A stretch of 64,000 bases of DNA from Actinophytocola sp963729115 (GCA_963729115.1 CAVSMR010000027.1:434001-498000), one strand, 5' to 3'. Counted from the first letter of the stretch, positions 50,874-60,669 are shown. Notes: generated from the sequence alone by a model not told the origin. Numbers and translations are program-made.

Positions 50874-51243
50874 CTTACTGTGAACGCCAAGCGCGAGCCC
50901 TTCCGCGGCCACGGTCTCGAAAGGGGAGGCTTCTGAACCGATCGAGAAAGTGGTCGTCCGTGTGTGACTTAATCACCCTTTCTCGCCCAGACGCGTTACC
51001 CTCCTTTCGGAGGGATCGCCGTAGCGGGCAGACTCCGCTACCCTCCGTCATCTGCAGTGAGGCTTGTTCGTCAAAGCATGAAAGGAGCACGCCCAATGAT
51101 CTTGCGTGTGCTTCCCAGTGGTGGGAGCTGGGGAGTGCCGTACGGGCGTGTCACCTGTGGGGGCGCCCAGGGGGACCAAGTCTTCACTGGGGTACCTGTC
51201 CGTTCGAGCTGGCGGCTACCGGCTCGACAACCAGGGAGAGTGC

Positions 51244-54165
51244 GTGGGAGTGCCCGACCCGACTGATTTCCCACCTCGTGCCGGCATGAGTGCCGACTAT
51301 GGTGCGGCCGCGCCCCAGCAGAACCCGGGCTACCGCCATCCTGCGTCGGCGCCGCCAGCGAACGTGATGAAGCGCGGCATGCGCCTCAGCATGCGCAACT
51401 GGCGACTGCGCACCAAGGTCATCACCGTCATCGTCGTCCCGACGCTGACGGCACTGGTGCTGGTCGGCCTGCGCGCCCAGGACAACCTGGACCGCGCCGC
51501 CGACTTCCGCGCGACGGTGAGCCAGGTGGAGCTCGCCCGCAACGTCACCAGCGTGGTGCACGAGCTGCAGAAGGAACGCACCCTCGCCGTGGCCCGGATC
51601 GCGGGGAACCGCGAGGGTTCGCGAACCGAGCTGGACACCCAGGTCAACCTCGTCGACCAGGCGGTCAACTCGGCCCGGTCGGCGGCTTCGTCGCTGGAGA
51701 CCGATGACGAGGCGGCGAAGAACCGCTACAACATCGGCCTGCGCAAGCTCTCCGAGCTGGCCTCGATCCGCGGCACCGTGGAGCAGGACAACTACCCGGA
51801 CGCAGCGCTGTTCGGCGCGTACACCGGTGTGCTCGACGCGCTGATCCAGCTCGGCCGGGAGATCAGCACCGCGGTCACCGACCGGGACCTGCTCCGTGAG
51901 AGCTCGATCATCCAGTCGATCTCCGAGGCCAAGGAAGACATCGGCCGGGAGAACTCGATCCTGCAGATCGCGGCCGCACGCGGCGTGTTCTCGGCCGATC
52001 TCCTGCAGCGCCTCCGCGACGCGCAGTCCAGTTCGATCACCAAGCTGGCCGACTTCCGCGGGAACGCCTCGCCCATCCAGCAGCAGTTGTTCAACGAGAC
52101 CGTCTCCGGTCCCAAGGTGTACAACCGCCAGCAGCTCAAGGCGCGGGCCGTCGCCGCCGCGGAGGCCTCGACGCCAGACCGGGCGGTGGACCTGGGCATC
52201 GACGAGGCCGAACTGACCAACGACGGCTTGGCGACGCTCGAGAGCATGCGCACGGTGGAGACCAAGCTGCTCGACGACCTGCGCGACAACGCCAACGTGC
52301 TGGCCGACGCGGCCACGCAGTCCGCGTGGCGCGACTCGGTGGCCGTGCTGCTGGCGCTGCTCGTCGCGCTCGCCCTGATGACCGTGGTCACCCGGGCGCT
52401 GCTGAAGCCGCTTCGGGTGCTGCGCCGCGAGGCGCTGGAGGTCGCGAACCGCAGGCTGCCGGCCTCGGTGCAGCGGATCCTGGCCGACCCGGACCCGCAG
52501 GAGGCCGCGAAGCACGCGGTCGAGCCGGTGGCCGTGTTCACCACCGAGGAGACCGGCCAGCTGGCCCGCTCGTTCGACGCGGTCCAGGAGCAGGCGATCC
52601 TGATGGCGACCGAACAGGCGCTGCTGCGCGACAACATCAACTCCATCTTCGTCAACCTGTCCCGCCGGTCCCAGGCGCTGGTCGAACGCCAGCTGAACCT
52701 GATCGAGCGGCTGGAGCAGGACGAGCAGGACCCCGACCAGCTGGCGAGCCTGTTCGAGCTCGACCACCTGGCCACCCGGATGCGGCGGAACTCGGAGAGC
52801 CTGCTGGTGCTCTCGGGTACCGGCCTGTCCCGCCAGCTCAACCGCCCGGTGCCGGTCGCCGAGGTCGTCGGCGCCGCGGTGTCCGAGGTCGAGCACTACA
52901 CCCGGGTCGACGTCACCATCGCGCCCGAGGTCGCGGTGCAGGGCCGTGCGGTCTCCGACCTCGTGCACGTCATCGCCGAGTTGGTGGACAACGCCACCTT
53001 CTTCTCCGAGCCGGAGAAGCGGGTGACCGTGCGGATGGCCATGACCCGCAAGAAGGAACTGGCCATCCAGATCACCGACCGGGGCGTCAGCATGCCCGAG
53101 CAGGAGATCCAGGCGGCCAACGCCCGGCTGGCCGACCCGCCGGACCTGGACGTCGCGGTGACCCGGCGCATGGGTCTGTACGTGGTCGCCCGGCTGGCCA
53201 AGCGGCACAACATCACCGTGCGGCTGCGGGACAACGAGGACATCGAGGGCGGCCTGATCGCGCGGATCAACGTGCCGCCCGACCTGGTCCAGCCCATCGG
53301 CGCGCCGTCGCGGTCCATGTCGGCCACCTCGACGACCTCGTCGCTGGCGGCGGTCACCGTCGCCCAGAACCTCCCGGTGCGCAACGCCGGCATCGCGGGT
53401 GCGTTCGGCGCCCGGCGCCAGGATGGCGACACCAGCCAGTCCCGCACCCCCGAAGAGGTCGCCGGCTATCCGGCGTTCAGTCCCGGCGGCGAGCAGCCGG
53501 GACAAGCGACGACCGCGAACGGCTCCATCGAGCAGACGCTGGGCGGGCAGAACGGCCACACCGAGGGTGGTCCCTCGGCGCTGTTCGGCACGCCGTTGCC
53601 CGAGCCGCCGCGGCCGGCCGAGACGAGCTACCCGCAGCCGGGCGCGAACGCGATGCCGTATCCGCCCCCGGACACGCCGACCGAGCGGCTGCCGGTCTAC
53701 GAGGCCGTGCTCTCCCAGTGGTTCGAGGCGCCCGATGCCGGAGCCACGCCGCCGCCGGCGGCGGAGAACGGCGCCGAGGACACGACCGTCGGGGAGCAGT
53801 CGCCGGAGACCGCCCCCAACGGCTGGTCCTCGCCCGGCGACGAGGGATGGCAAGCCGCGCAGGCCCTGGCGGACAAGGCCCCCGAATCGCAGACCACGAA
53901 CGGTCTGCCCAAGCGGGTGCCCAAGGCACACCTCGTGCCTGGTTCGGCGGCACCGCAGCAGGCGGCGACCACCGCGGAGGCGCCATCGGCGGCTCCGCCA
54001 CTGCCACCGCGCTCGGCCGAAGCCATCCGCCACCGCATGTCGAGCTTCCAACAGGGTGTTCGGCGCGGCCGGCACGCCCTCGTCGATGCCCACCCTGGTG
54101 ACCAGTCCGGTTCCGAGGACGCCCGCAGAGACGAGGACACCCGCAGAGACGAGGAGCAGCCGTGA
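51244..54165 (+). CDS. cvnA: Conservon sensor-kinase-like protein CvnA (NIT domain)
   Basis: 973 residues from GTG 51244 (GGGAG five bases upstream). A cytoplasmic N-terminus and a transmembrane helix (about 55-72) lead to a nitrate/nitrite-sensing (NIT) type extracellular helical domain (VVHELQKERTLAVARIAGNR), a second helix (VAVLLALLVALALMTVV), a HAMP region and an HATPase (N-box ELVDNATFFSEP, G-box VTRRMGLYVVARLAKRH). The long Pro/Ala/Glu-rich tail (about 700-973) is typical. CvnA proteins work with CvnB, C and D in a membrane G-protein-like complex. It overlaps cvnB by four bases. Confidence 0.92.
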   Translation: MGVPDPTDFPPRAGMSADYGAAAPQQNPGYRHPASAPPANVMKRGMRLSMRNWRLRTKVITVIVVPTLTALVLVGLRAQDNLDRAADFRATVSQVELARNVTSVVHELQKERTLAVARIAGNREGSRTELDTQVNLVDQAVNSARSAASSLETDDEAAKNRYNIGLRKLSELASIRGTVEQDNYPDAALFGAYTGVLDALIQLGREISTAVTDRDLLRESSIIQSISEAKEDIGRENSILQIAAARGVFSADLLQRLRDAQSSSITKLADFRGNASPIQQQLFNETVSGPKVYNRQQLKARAVAAAEASTPDRAVDLGIDEAELTNDGLATLESMRTVETKLLDDLRDNANVLADAATQSAWRDSVAVLLALLVALALMTVVTRALLKPLRVLRREALEVANRRLPASVQRILADPDPQEAAKHAVEPVAVFTTEETGQLARSFDAVQEQAILMATEQALLRDNINSIFVNLSRRSQALVERQLNLIERLEQDEQDPDQLASLFELDHLATRMRRNSESLLVLSGTGLSRQLNRPVPVAEVVGAAVSEVEHYTRVDVTIAPEVAVQGRAVSDLVHVIAELVDNATFFSEPEKRVTVRMAMTRKKELAIQITDRGVSMPEQEIQAANARLADPPDLDVAVTRRMGLYVVARLAKRHNITVRLRDNEDIEGGLIARINVPPDLVQPIGAPSRSMSATSTTSSLAAVTVAQNLPVRNAGIAGAFGARRQDGDTSQSRTPEEVAGYPAFSPGGEQPGQATTANGSIEQTLGGQNGHTEGGPSALFGTPLPEPPRPAETSYPQPGANAMPYPPPDTPTERLPVYEAVLSQWFEAPDAGATPPPAAENGAEDTTVGEQSPETAPNGWSSPGDEGWQAAQALADKAPESQTTNGLPKRVPKAHLVPGSAAPQQAATTAEAPSAAPPLPPRSAEAIRHRMSSFQQGVRRGRHALVDAHPGDQSGSEDARRDEDTRRDEEQP

Positions 54166-54587
54166 CGACCCCGTCCGCCAATCAGCCCGGAAACTTCGGG
54201 TGGCTCATCACAGATTTCGTCCGCCAGGTTCCCGGTGTGGCGCATGCCGTCGTGGTGTCTGCAGACGGACTGCTCCTAGCCGGGTCCCAGGGCCTGCCGA
54301 GGGACCGCGCCGAGCAGCTCTCGGCCGTGTCCTCCGGCCTGGTCAGCCTCACCGCAGGCGCCGCGAGGTGCTTCGAGGCTGGCGGTGTCAACCAGACCGT
54401 GGTCGAGATGGACCGCGGCTACCTGTTCTTGTCGTCCATTTCGGACGGCTCGTGCCTCGCGGTGCTGGCCGCCCCGAACTGCGACATCGGTTTGGTCGCC
54501 TACGAGATGACTCTGCTGATGGAACGCGTGGGCCAGCAGATGACTCCAGAGTTGCGGGCCCAACTTGAGGGCGCACAGCGCAGGTAG
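54162..54587 (+). CDS. cvnB: Roadblock/LC7-domain protein CvnB
   Basis: 141 residues from GTG 54162. A single Roadblock/LC7 domain: FGWLITDFVRQVPGVAHAVV, VSADGLLLAGSQGLP, and GYLFLSSISDGSCLAVLAAP. In conservons this small protein associates with the sensor kinase CvnA and the small GTPase CvnD, probably as its regulator (homologous to MglB-type factors). The ATGA-like overlap with cvnA implies coupled translation. Confidence 0.93.
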   Translation: MTTPSANQPGNFGWLITDFVRQVPGVAHAVVVSADGLLLAGSQGLPRDRAEQLSAVSSGLVSLTAGAARCFEAGGVNQTVVEMDRGYLFLSSISDGSCLAVLAAPNCDIGLVAYEMTLLMERVGQQMTPELRAQLEGAQRR

Positions 54588-54711
54588 GTCATGCGTACGG
54601 CGCGGCGGCGGCTTGAGCGGAGCGAACGATGAACGATAGATGCGCCCGGCTCAGGGATATGTGTACAAACGGCTACCGCGTGTCGGCGAGTCAGATCGGA
54701 GGCGAGTGAAG

Positions 54712-55338
54712 ATGCCGGAGAAGGCTTGGGGTGACTTACCCGGGCATGACGTCGGCGACGCGTCCAGCCGGTTCCAGGGCGACGAGTTCCACGCCCGGCT
54801 GTTCGGCGGCCCCGCCGCGACGCTGTATGGCGACACGGGCATCCCCGCCCAAAGCGTGTGGGACAGCAAGGAAATCCCGGCGGTCGGCGGCAACGAGAAC
54901 AGTGGGGCGGGTCCGTACCACGAGGGCGGCGGCTGGGGCAGCAGTGCCGACCTGTTCGCCGACCACACGGGTAGCCACGTGGCACCACCCACGCCGCAGG
55001 AAAGCACGCTGGTTCGCGCGTACTTCAAGACGGGCGGCCGGACCAAGCCGGACTACGACCTGGCGATCGAAGCTCTGGTCTCCACCAGCGAGCGGGGGAT
55101 GGACCCGGACGCGTCGGTGCGGCAGGAGCACCGTTCGATCTGTGACCTGTGCATGGACACCAGGTCCGTCGCGGAGATCGCCGTCCACCTGAAGCTGCCG
55201 CTCGGTTCGGCCAGGGTGTTGATCGGTGACATGGCCGGCATGGGGCTCGTCTTGATCCATCAAAGCGGCATGGTCGTCGGCGACCGGCCCTCGATCGACT
55301 TCATGGAAAGGGTGCTCAGTGGTCTCCGCAGGCTCTAG
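54712..55338 (+). CDS. cvnC: DUF742-domain protein CvnC
   Basis: 208 residues from ATG 54712 (GGAGG nine bases upstream; a GTG six bases earlier is possible). The C-terminal half is a DUF742 domain: LVRAYFKTGGRTKPDYDLAI, EHRSICDLCMDTRSVAEIAV and LPLGSARVLIGDMAGMGLV, a winged-helix-like fold. The N-terminal ~100 residues are longer than usual and Gly-rich. CvnC is part of the conservon complex. It overlaps cvnD by 20 bases. Confidence 0.92.
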   Translation: MPEKAWGDLPGHDVGDASSRFQGDEFHARLFGGPAATLYGDTGIPAQSVWDSKEIPAVGGNENSGAGPYHEGGGWGSSADLFADHTGSHVAPPTPQESTLVRAYFKTGGRTKPDYDLAIEALVSTSERGMDPDASVRQEHRSICDLCMDTRSVAEIAVHLKLPLGSARVLIGDMAGMGLVLIHQSGMVVGDRPSIDFMERVLSGLRRL

Positions 55339-55927
55339 TCCCCGCGGCACGCGCAACCCGACGCCGCAGCCCACGACCTCGGCGAAAATAGTCGTCGCCG
55401 GCGGATTCGGGGTCGGCAAGACGACACTTGTCGGCTCGGTGTCCGAGATCGTGCCGCTCACCACGGAAGCGGTCATGACCGAAGCCAGCGTGGGCGTCGA
55501 CGACCTGTCGGCCACCCCGAACAAGGTCACCACGACCGTCGCGATGGACTTCGGGCGCGTGTCCCTGGACAGCGACCTGATCCTCTACCTGTTCGGCACG
55601 CCGGGTCAGCACCGCTTCTGGTTCATGTGGGACGACCTCGTGCGCGGCGCCATCGGCGCCGTGGTCATGGTCGACACCCGCCGTCTCGCCGACGCCTTCG
55701 CGTCGATCGACTTCTTCGAGGACCGCCAGTTGCCCTACGTGGTGGCGATCAACTGCTTCGACCAGGTGCTGCACCACCGGATCGAGGCCGTGCGCGACGC
55801 GCTCACCATCGAGCAGACGGTCCCAGTGGTCACCTGCGACGCGCGCAACCGGGAGTCCACCACGGAAACGCTCATCAAGCTGGTCGAGCACGCGATGCAC
55901 CAGCGGATGTCCGCCCACGCCGGCTGA
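55319..55927 (+). CDS. cvnD: Conservon small GTPase CvnD
   Basis: 202 residues from GTG 55319. G1 P-loop GGFGVGKTTLVGS (about 28-40), switch and G3 region DLILYLFGTPGQHRFWFMWD (the GTPGQ motif), and a modified G4 (INCFDQV in place of NKxD). It belongs to the MglA-like Rup family. GTP/GDP cycling would couple the CvnA sensor to an output. The following gene begins 43 bases downstream, so the ABC importer operon may be cotranscribed. Confidence 0.93.
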   Translation: MVSAGSSPRGTRNPTPQPTTSAKIVVAGGFGVGKTTLVGSVSEIVPLTTEAVMTEASVGVDDLSATPNKVTTTVAMDFGRVSLDSDLILYLFGTPGQHRFWFMWDDLVRGAIGAVVMVDTRRLADAFASIDFFEDRQLPYVVAINCFDQVLHHRIEAVRDALTIEQTVPVVTCDARNRESTTETLIKLVEHAMHQRMSAHAG

Positions 55928-55969
55928 TCGTCGGCGCCGTCCCTGACCTACCGACCTGGAGAGAATGTC

Positions 55970-57247
55970 TTGTCCCGCATACGGTTTCGACCTCTTGTGT
56001 TCCTGACCGTCCTCGCTTTCGTGCTAGCCGCCTGCAGCGAGGTCAAGAGCGAGGAGGGTGGTGCCGAAGGCGGCCCGATCAAGATCGGGTATGTGACCGC
56101 GCAGACCGGTCCGCTCGCGACGTTCGGGGAGTCCGACAGCTTCGTGGTCGGCCAGGTCAAGGAGCACTTCAACTCCATCGGCGGAATCACCATCGCGGGC
56201 AAGCAGCGCGACGTCGAGATCATCGTGCGGGACAGCCAGTCCGACCCCGAGCGGGCCGCGGACGTCACCGCCGACCTGATCCTCAAGGACAACGTCGACC
56301 TGATCGTTTCCGGGCACACGCCGGACATCGCCGTTCCGGTCGCGGACCAGGGTGAGGCCAACGGCGTTCCGGTCATCACGACGCTCGCCCCCTGGCAGCC
56401 GGTCTTCTTCGGGCGGGACGGCAATCCGGAGAAGCCCTTCAAGTGGACGTACCACTTCTTCTGGGGACTGGAGGACCTCGAGACCGTCTACCAGGACATG
56501 TGGAACGAGGTCGACACCAACAAGAAGGTCGGCGCGCTTTGGCCGAACGACCCTGACGGCAACGCCTTCGACGCCCCCAAGACCGGCTTCCCGGACGTCG
56601 TCAAGAAGAACGGGTACCAGATCGCCAAGTATGGTCACCACACGAACGGCGCCCAGGACTTCTCCGCCCAGATCGCCAAGTTCAAGGAAGAGGGAGTGGA
56701 CATCCTTCTCGGGGTGCCGATCCCGCCGGACTTCACGACGTTCTGGAAGCAGGCCGCCCAACAGGGCTTCAAGCCGAAGTTCGTGACCGTCGCCAAGGCC
56801 CTGCTGACCCCGACCAATCTCAACGCGCTCGGTGACCTCGGGAACAACCTCGCCACCGAGGTGTGGTGGACGCCGTCGCACCCGTACAGCAGCTCGCTCA
56901 CCGGCCAGACCGCGCAGCAGCTCGCCGACGCGTACACGGCGCAGACCGGCAAGCAGCTGACCCAGTTCGTCGGCTTCGTCCACGCGCTCTTCGAGGTCGC
57001 GGCAACGACCCTGTCCCGGTCGGACGGGACGAAGGAAGGCATCAGGAAGACCCTGTCCCGCCTGAAGACCGACACCGTGGTCGGGCCGCTGGACTGGACG
57101 AGCGGTCCGGTGCCCAACGTCGCCAAGACCCCGCTGGTAGGCGGCCAGTGGCGGCGGAACGCCGACAAGTCGTACTCGCTGGTCGTCGTGAGCAACAAGG
57201 AGAGCCCCGAGATCCCCGTCGGCGGCAGGGTCGAACCGCTGCGGTGA
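55970..57247 (+). CDS. Liv-type ABC transporter substrate-binding lipoprotein
   Basis: 425 residues from TTG 55970 (GGAGAG upstream). Lipobox LAACSEV. It is a type I periplasmic-binding fold of the branched-chain amino acid/amide family: IKIGYVTAQTGPLATFGESD at the start of the mature domain, then VIVRDSQSDPERAAD-like (here IIVRDSQSDPERAADV) and LAPWQPVFFGRDG. It delivers a small molecule such as an amino acid, amide or aromatic acid to the permease pair encoded downstream. Ligand unknown. It is the first gene of a five-gene importer directly after the conservon. Confidence 0.9.
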   Translation: MSRIRFRPLVFLTVLAFVLAACSEVKSEEGGAEGGPIKIGYVTAQTGPLATFGESDSFVVGQVKEHFNSIGGITIAGKQRDVEIIVRDSQSDPERAADVTADLILKDNVDLIVSGHTPDIAVPVADQGEANGVPVITTLAPWQPVFFGRDGNPEKPFKWTYHFFWGLEDLETVYQDMWNEVDTNKKVGALWPNDPDGNAFDAPKTGFPDVVKKNGYQIAKYGHHTNGAQDFSAQIAKFKEEGVDILLGVPIPPDFTTFWKQAAQQGFKPKFVTVAKALLTPTNLNALGDLGNNLATEVWWTPSHPYSSSLTGQTAQQLADAYTAQTGKQLTQFVGFVHALFEVAATTLSRSDGTKEGIRKTLSRLKTDTVVGPLDWTSGPVPNVAKTPLVGGQWRRNADKSYSLVVVSNKESPEIPVGGRVEPLR

Positions 57248-57984
57248 CGATGCCGTTGCTGGACGCAACCGGTCTGGGCAAACGGTTCGGCCGTGTCGTC
57301 GTGGCCGAGGACGTGTCCTTTTCCGTGGCCGGGGGCGAGGTGCTCGGTGTCGTGGGACCCAACGGCGCCGGGAAGTCCACGCTGCTCAACCTGATCAGCG
57401 GCGTCCTCGCCCCCGAACAGGGCAGCATCCGCCTTGGTGGAGACGACGTGACCCGGCGGGGCGCGGCGGCCCGCGCCCGCGCCGGGATCGGCCGTACCTA
57501 CCAGGTCCCGCGGCCGTTCGCGCAGATGACCGTGTTCGAGAACGCGCTCGTCGGCGCGACGTTCGCCGGCCGGCGCCGGGGGGAGGCGTCCACCCTCGCC
57601 CTCGACGCGCTGCGGCGGACCGGACTGCTGGCGCAAGCCAACGTGCCCGCGGGGAAGCTGCGGCTGCTCGAGCGCAAGCGGCTCGAGCTGGCCAGGGCGC
57701 TCGCCGGCCGGCCCGCGTTGCTGCTGCTCGACGAGATCGCGGGCGGGTTGGCCGAGCACGAGCTTCCCGAGCTCATCGGCATCGTGCGGGAGCTGCGGGA
57801 CGAGGGCGTCGCCGTGATCTGGATCGAGCACGTCATCCACGCGCTGCTGTCGGTGGTGGACCGGCTGATGTGCCTGGCGGAGGGACGGGTGCTCGCCATC
57901 GGCGACCCGCACGAGGTGCTGGGCAGCCAGCTGGTACGCGACGTGTACCTCGGCACCGACCCCGACCTGGAGGTCGCCCAGTGA
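57244..57984 (+). CDS. Liv-type ABC transporter ATPase (LivG-like)
   Basis: 246 residues from GTG 57244 (GTGA overlap; ATG 57250 is possible). Walker A GPNGAGKST (about 39-47), Walker B LLLLDEIAGGLAEHE, H-loop EHVIHAL. The ABC signature is unusual: AGKLRLLERKRLELARALA in place of the canonical LSGGQ-containing stretch, as is common in LivG proteins, which have S/P-YG-Q-R-like variants. It powers the importer together with the LivF-like ATPase. Confidence 0.9.
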   Translation: MTMPLLDATGLGKRFGRVVVAEDVSFSVAGGEVLGVVGPNGAGKSTLLNLISGVLAPEQGSIRLGGDDVTRRGAAARARAGIGRTYQVPRPFAQMTVFENALVGATFAGRRRGEASTLALDALRRTGLLAQANVPAGKLRLLERKRLELARALAGRPALLLLDEIAGGLAEHELPELIGIVRELRDEGVAVIWIEHVIHALLSVVDRLMCLAEGRVLAIGDPHEVLGSQLVRDVYLGTDPDLEVAQ

Positions 57985-58718
57985 CCGGCTTGGCGCCGGG
58001 AGGGACGCTGCTGGACCTCGTCGGCGTCGACGTGCACTACGGCGACTTCCAAGCGATCTACGGCGTCAGCCTCGCGTTGGCCGAGGGCGAGACCGTGACC
58101 GTGCTCGGCGCCAACGGCGCGGGCAAGTCGACGTTGCTCAAGGCCATCACCGGGGTGCTGCCCGTCACCGCCGGCGACCTCCGCTACGACGGCAGGTCCC
58201 TGCGTGGCATCCCCGTGCACAAGCGGGTCGGCATGGGCATCGCGCTCGCACCCGAGGGACGCCGGCTCTTCCCCTCCCTCACCGTCGAGGAGAACCTGCT
58301 CGTCGGCGGTCACCGTGCACGGCCGGGTCCCTGGAACCGGGGATCCGTCTACGAGCTGTTCCCGATGCTGCGTCCACTGCGGAAGCGACCCGCGGGCGTG
58401 CTCTCCGGTGGTGAGCAGCAGGCGGTGGCCATCGGTCGGGCGCTGATGAGCAACCCGCGGCTGCTGCTGCTCGACGAGGTCTCCCTCGGGCTGGCGCCGA
58501 TCGTCGTCAAGCAGCTCTACGCGGCTCTGCCGGCCATCACCGCGTCCGGCGCCACGGTCCTGGTCGTGGAGCAGGACATGCGGCAGGCCATGGCCGTCGC
58601 GGACCGGGTGCACTGCCTACTCGAAGGACGTACGGCCCTCGAGGGCCCGGTCTCGGACGTCACCGCGGACCAGGTCGCGAGTGCCTACTTCGGCTCGATC
58701 ACGGATGCCGTGTCGTGA
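57981..58718 (+). CDS. Liv-type ABC transporter ATPase (LivF-like)
   Basis: 245 residues from GTG 57981 (GTGA overlap). Walker A GANGAGKSTLL, Q/P-loop LAPEGRRLFPSLTVEENL typical of LivF, signature LSGGEQQAVAIGRAL, Walker B LLLLDEVSLGLAP, H-loop-region VVEQDM. It pairs with the preceding ATPase to form the asymmetric nucleotide-binding dimer. Confidence 0.92.
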   Translation: MTGLAPGGTLLDLVGVDVHYGDFQAIYGVSLALAEGETVTVLGANGAGKSTLLKAITGVLPVTAGDLRYDGRSLRGIPVHKRVGMGIALAPEGRRLFPSLTVEENLLVGGHRARPGPWNRGSVYELFPMLRPLRKRPAGVLSGGEQQAVAIGRALMSNPRLLLLDEVSLGLAPIVVKQLYAALPAITASGATVLVVEQDMRQAMAVADRVHCLLEGRTALEGPVSDVTADQVASAYFGSITDAVS

Positions 58719-59584
58719 CCCTGGTCAATGCGATCGTGCAGGGGATCCTGCTCGGCGGAATGTACGCGCTGTTCGCCACCGGGCTCTCGCTCATGTTCGG
58801 GGTGATGCGCGTCGTCAACCTCGCGCACGGCGACTTCGCGGTGCTGGGCGCCTTCTTCGCCCTGGTCCTCGTCAACTCCGCGGCGCTCTCCCCGTTGGTC
58901 ACGTTGCTCATCGTCGTTCCGGTCATGGCCGCGTTCGGGTACCTGCTGCAGCGCGGCGTGCTGCAGCGCACCGTGGTGGAGAGCCCACTGCCCGCGTTGC
59001 TCGTGACCTTCGGGTTGTCGATCGTCATCCAGAACCTGTTGCTGGAGCTCTTCTCCGCCGACCAGCGCCGGCTGCAGCTCGGCAGCTTCGAGACCGGCAG
59101 CTTCCAGCTCACCGATGACCTCGCGATCGGCTACTTCCCCGCCATGGTGTTCGCGATCGCGGTGGCGCTGCTGGTCGGGCTGTCGCTGTTCCTCGGCCGT
59201 ACCCGGCTCGGGCGGTTGATGCGCGCCACCAGCGACGACCAGGAGACGGCCCGGTTGATGGGCGTGGACAGCCGGCACATGTACGCGCTCGCCACCGCGA
59301 TCGCGTTCGCCACGGTGGCGCTGGCCGGTGTCCTCAACGGCGTGCAGACCAACTTCAGCCCGGCGGCCGGCCCGACCCTGCTCATCTTCGCGTTCGAGGC
59401 GGTGATCATCGGTGGGCTCGGGAACCTGTGGGGCACCCTGCTCGGCGGGGTCGTGCTCGGCGTGGCGCAGAACATCGGCGCCTGGATCGAACCCGCGCAG
59501 CAGGTGCTGGCCGGGCACCTCGTCTTCCTTCTGGTGCTGGCACTCCGGCCGCAGGGGCTGGTCGCGAAGGGAGCTCCGGTATGA
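58715..59584 (+). CDS. Liv-type ABC permease (LivH-like)
   Basis: 289 residues from GTG 58715 (overlaps the previous stop). About eight hydrophobic helices; the N-terminus AIVQGILLGGMYALFATGLS and FGVMRVVNLAHGDFAVLGA are hallmark LivH sequence, and VIIGGLGNLWGTLLGGVVLG is the conserved permease loop contacting the ATPase. Confidence 0.93.
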   Translation: MTLVNAIVQGILLGGMYALFATGLSLMFGVMRVVNLAHGDFAVLGAFFALVLVNSAALSPLVTLLIVVPVMAAFGYLLQRGVLQRTVVESPLPALLVTFGLSIVIQNLLLELFSADQRRLQLGSFETGSFQLTDDLAIGYFPAMVFAIAVALLVGLSLFLGRTRLGRLMRATSDDQETARLMGVDSRHMYALATAIAFATVALAGVLNGVQTNFSPAAGPTLLIFAFEAVIIGGLGNLWGTLLGGVVLGVAQNIGAWIEPAQQVLAGHLVFLLVLALRPQGLVAKGAPV

Positions 59585-60612
59585 CCGAGCCCGTGACCAT
59601 CCGGCGAGCCACCAGGTCGACCAGGGTGAGCGGCGGCCTGCTCACGTTGGGTGTGGTCGCGCTGGCGATGCTGCCCTACATCGTGGTGCCCAGCCAGGTC
59701 TTCGGGCTCATCGACCTGTTGGTGTTCATCGTGCTGGCGACCATGTGGAACCTGCTCGCCGGGTACGGCGGCATGGTCTCGGTCGGGCAGCAGGCCTACA
59801 TCGGGATCGGCGCGTACGGCCTGGTCTACCTCGCCGACCAGCTGGACGTCGACCCGTTCCTCTCCATACCGCTCGTCGCCATCGTCTCCGCCGTGGTCGC
59901 CATCCCGGTGTCCTTCCTCGCGTTCCGGTTGGTGGGCGGGTACTTCGCGATCGGCACCTGGGTGATCGCCGAGGTCGTGCGGCTGCTCACGGTGCAGGTG
60001 GACGATCTGGGCGCGGGTTCGGGCCTGTCACTTCGCAGCCTCAGCGACATCGACAGCAACCTGCGCATCGCGTACACGTACTGGTTCGCGCTCGGCGTCG
60101 CGACGCTCGCGGTGCTCGCCACGTACCTGCTGGTCCGCTCCCGCCTGGGGATCGCCCTCACCGCGATTCGCGACGAGCCGACCGCCGCGGCGAGCAATGG
60201 CGTCGACGTCACCCGCGTGAAGCGGATCGTGTTCGTCGTCAGCGCCGCGGGCTGCGGCGCGGCCGGCGCGATCCTCGCGCTCAGTTCCCTCCGGGTGCAG
60301 CCGGACAGTGTCTACAGCGTCCAGTGGACGGCCTTCATGATCTTCATGGTCGTCATCGGCGGGGTCGGCACGCTCGAAGGCCCGCTCGTCGGCGCCGTCC
60401 TGTTCTTCCTGCTCCGCGAGTGGCTCGCGCAGTTCGGCGTCACCTACCTGGTCGTACTCGGCGTCGTCGCCATCGTCGTCACGTTGTTCGTTCCGCAGGG
60501 GCTGTGGGGCGTGATCAGCCGCGGCCGGTTCCGCCTGTTCGGCATCGGCCATACCGTTGCGCTGCCCGCCGACCCGAGTCCCACACCGCCCGCGCGCTCG
60601 ACTCGAGCCTGA
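59581..60612 (+). CDS. Liv-type ABC permease (LivM-like)
   Basis: 343 residues from ATG 59581 (ATGA overlap). About nine hydrophobic helices; WNLLAGYGGMVSVGQQAYIG is the LivM signature and FMVVIGGVGTLEGPLVGAVL the coupling loop. It completes the importer. The extended Pro-rich C-terminus (PADPSPTPPARSTRA) is short and cytoplasmic. Confidence 0.93.
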   Translation: MTEPVTIRRATRSTRVSGGLLTLGVVALAMLPYIVVPSQVFGLIDLLVFIVLATMWNLLAGYGGMVSVGQQAYIGIGAYGLVYLADQLDVDPFLSIPLVAIVSAVVAIPVSFLAFRLVGGYFAIGTWVIAEVVRLLTVQVDDLGAGSGLSLRSLSDIDSNLRIAYTYWFALGVATLAVLATYLLVRSRLGIALTAIRDEPTAAASNGVDVTRVKRIVFVVSAAGCGAAGAILALSSLRVQPDSVYSVQWTAFMIFMVVIGGVGTLEGPLVGAVLFFLLREWLAQFGVTYLVVLGVVAIVVTLFVPQGLWGVISRGRFRLFGIGHTVALPADPSPTPPARSTRA

Positions 60613-60621
60613 TCAGCACAA

Positions 60622-60669
60622 CGCCCCGAAACCCTTCGAGTCCTGTGTGGAGCGAGGGGTTTCGGGGCG
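60622..60669. terminator. Bidirectional hairpin terminator
   Basis: 17-bp inverted repeat with one mismatch (CGCCCCGAAACCCTTCG / CGAGGGGTTTCGGGGCG), 14-base loop, between the importer operon and the convergent methyltransferase gene. Confidence 0.85.

Noticed and set aside
50745..50936. 63-residue frame resembling a pentapeptide-repeat protein
   Set aside because: The pattern comes from 2.5 copies of a 24-bp DNA repeat; there is no ribosome site and the flanking residues do not fit the family.
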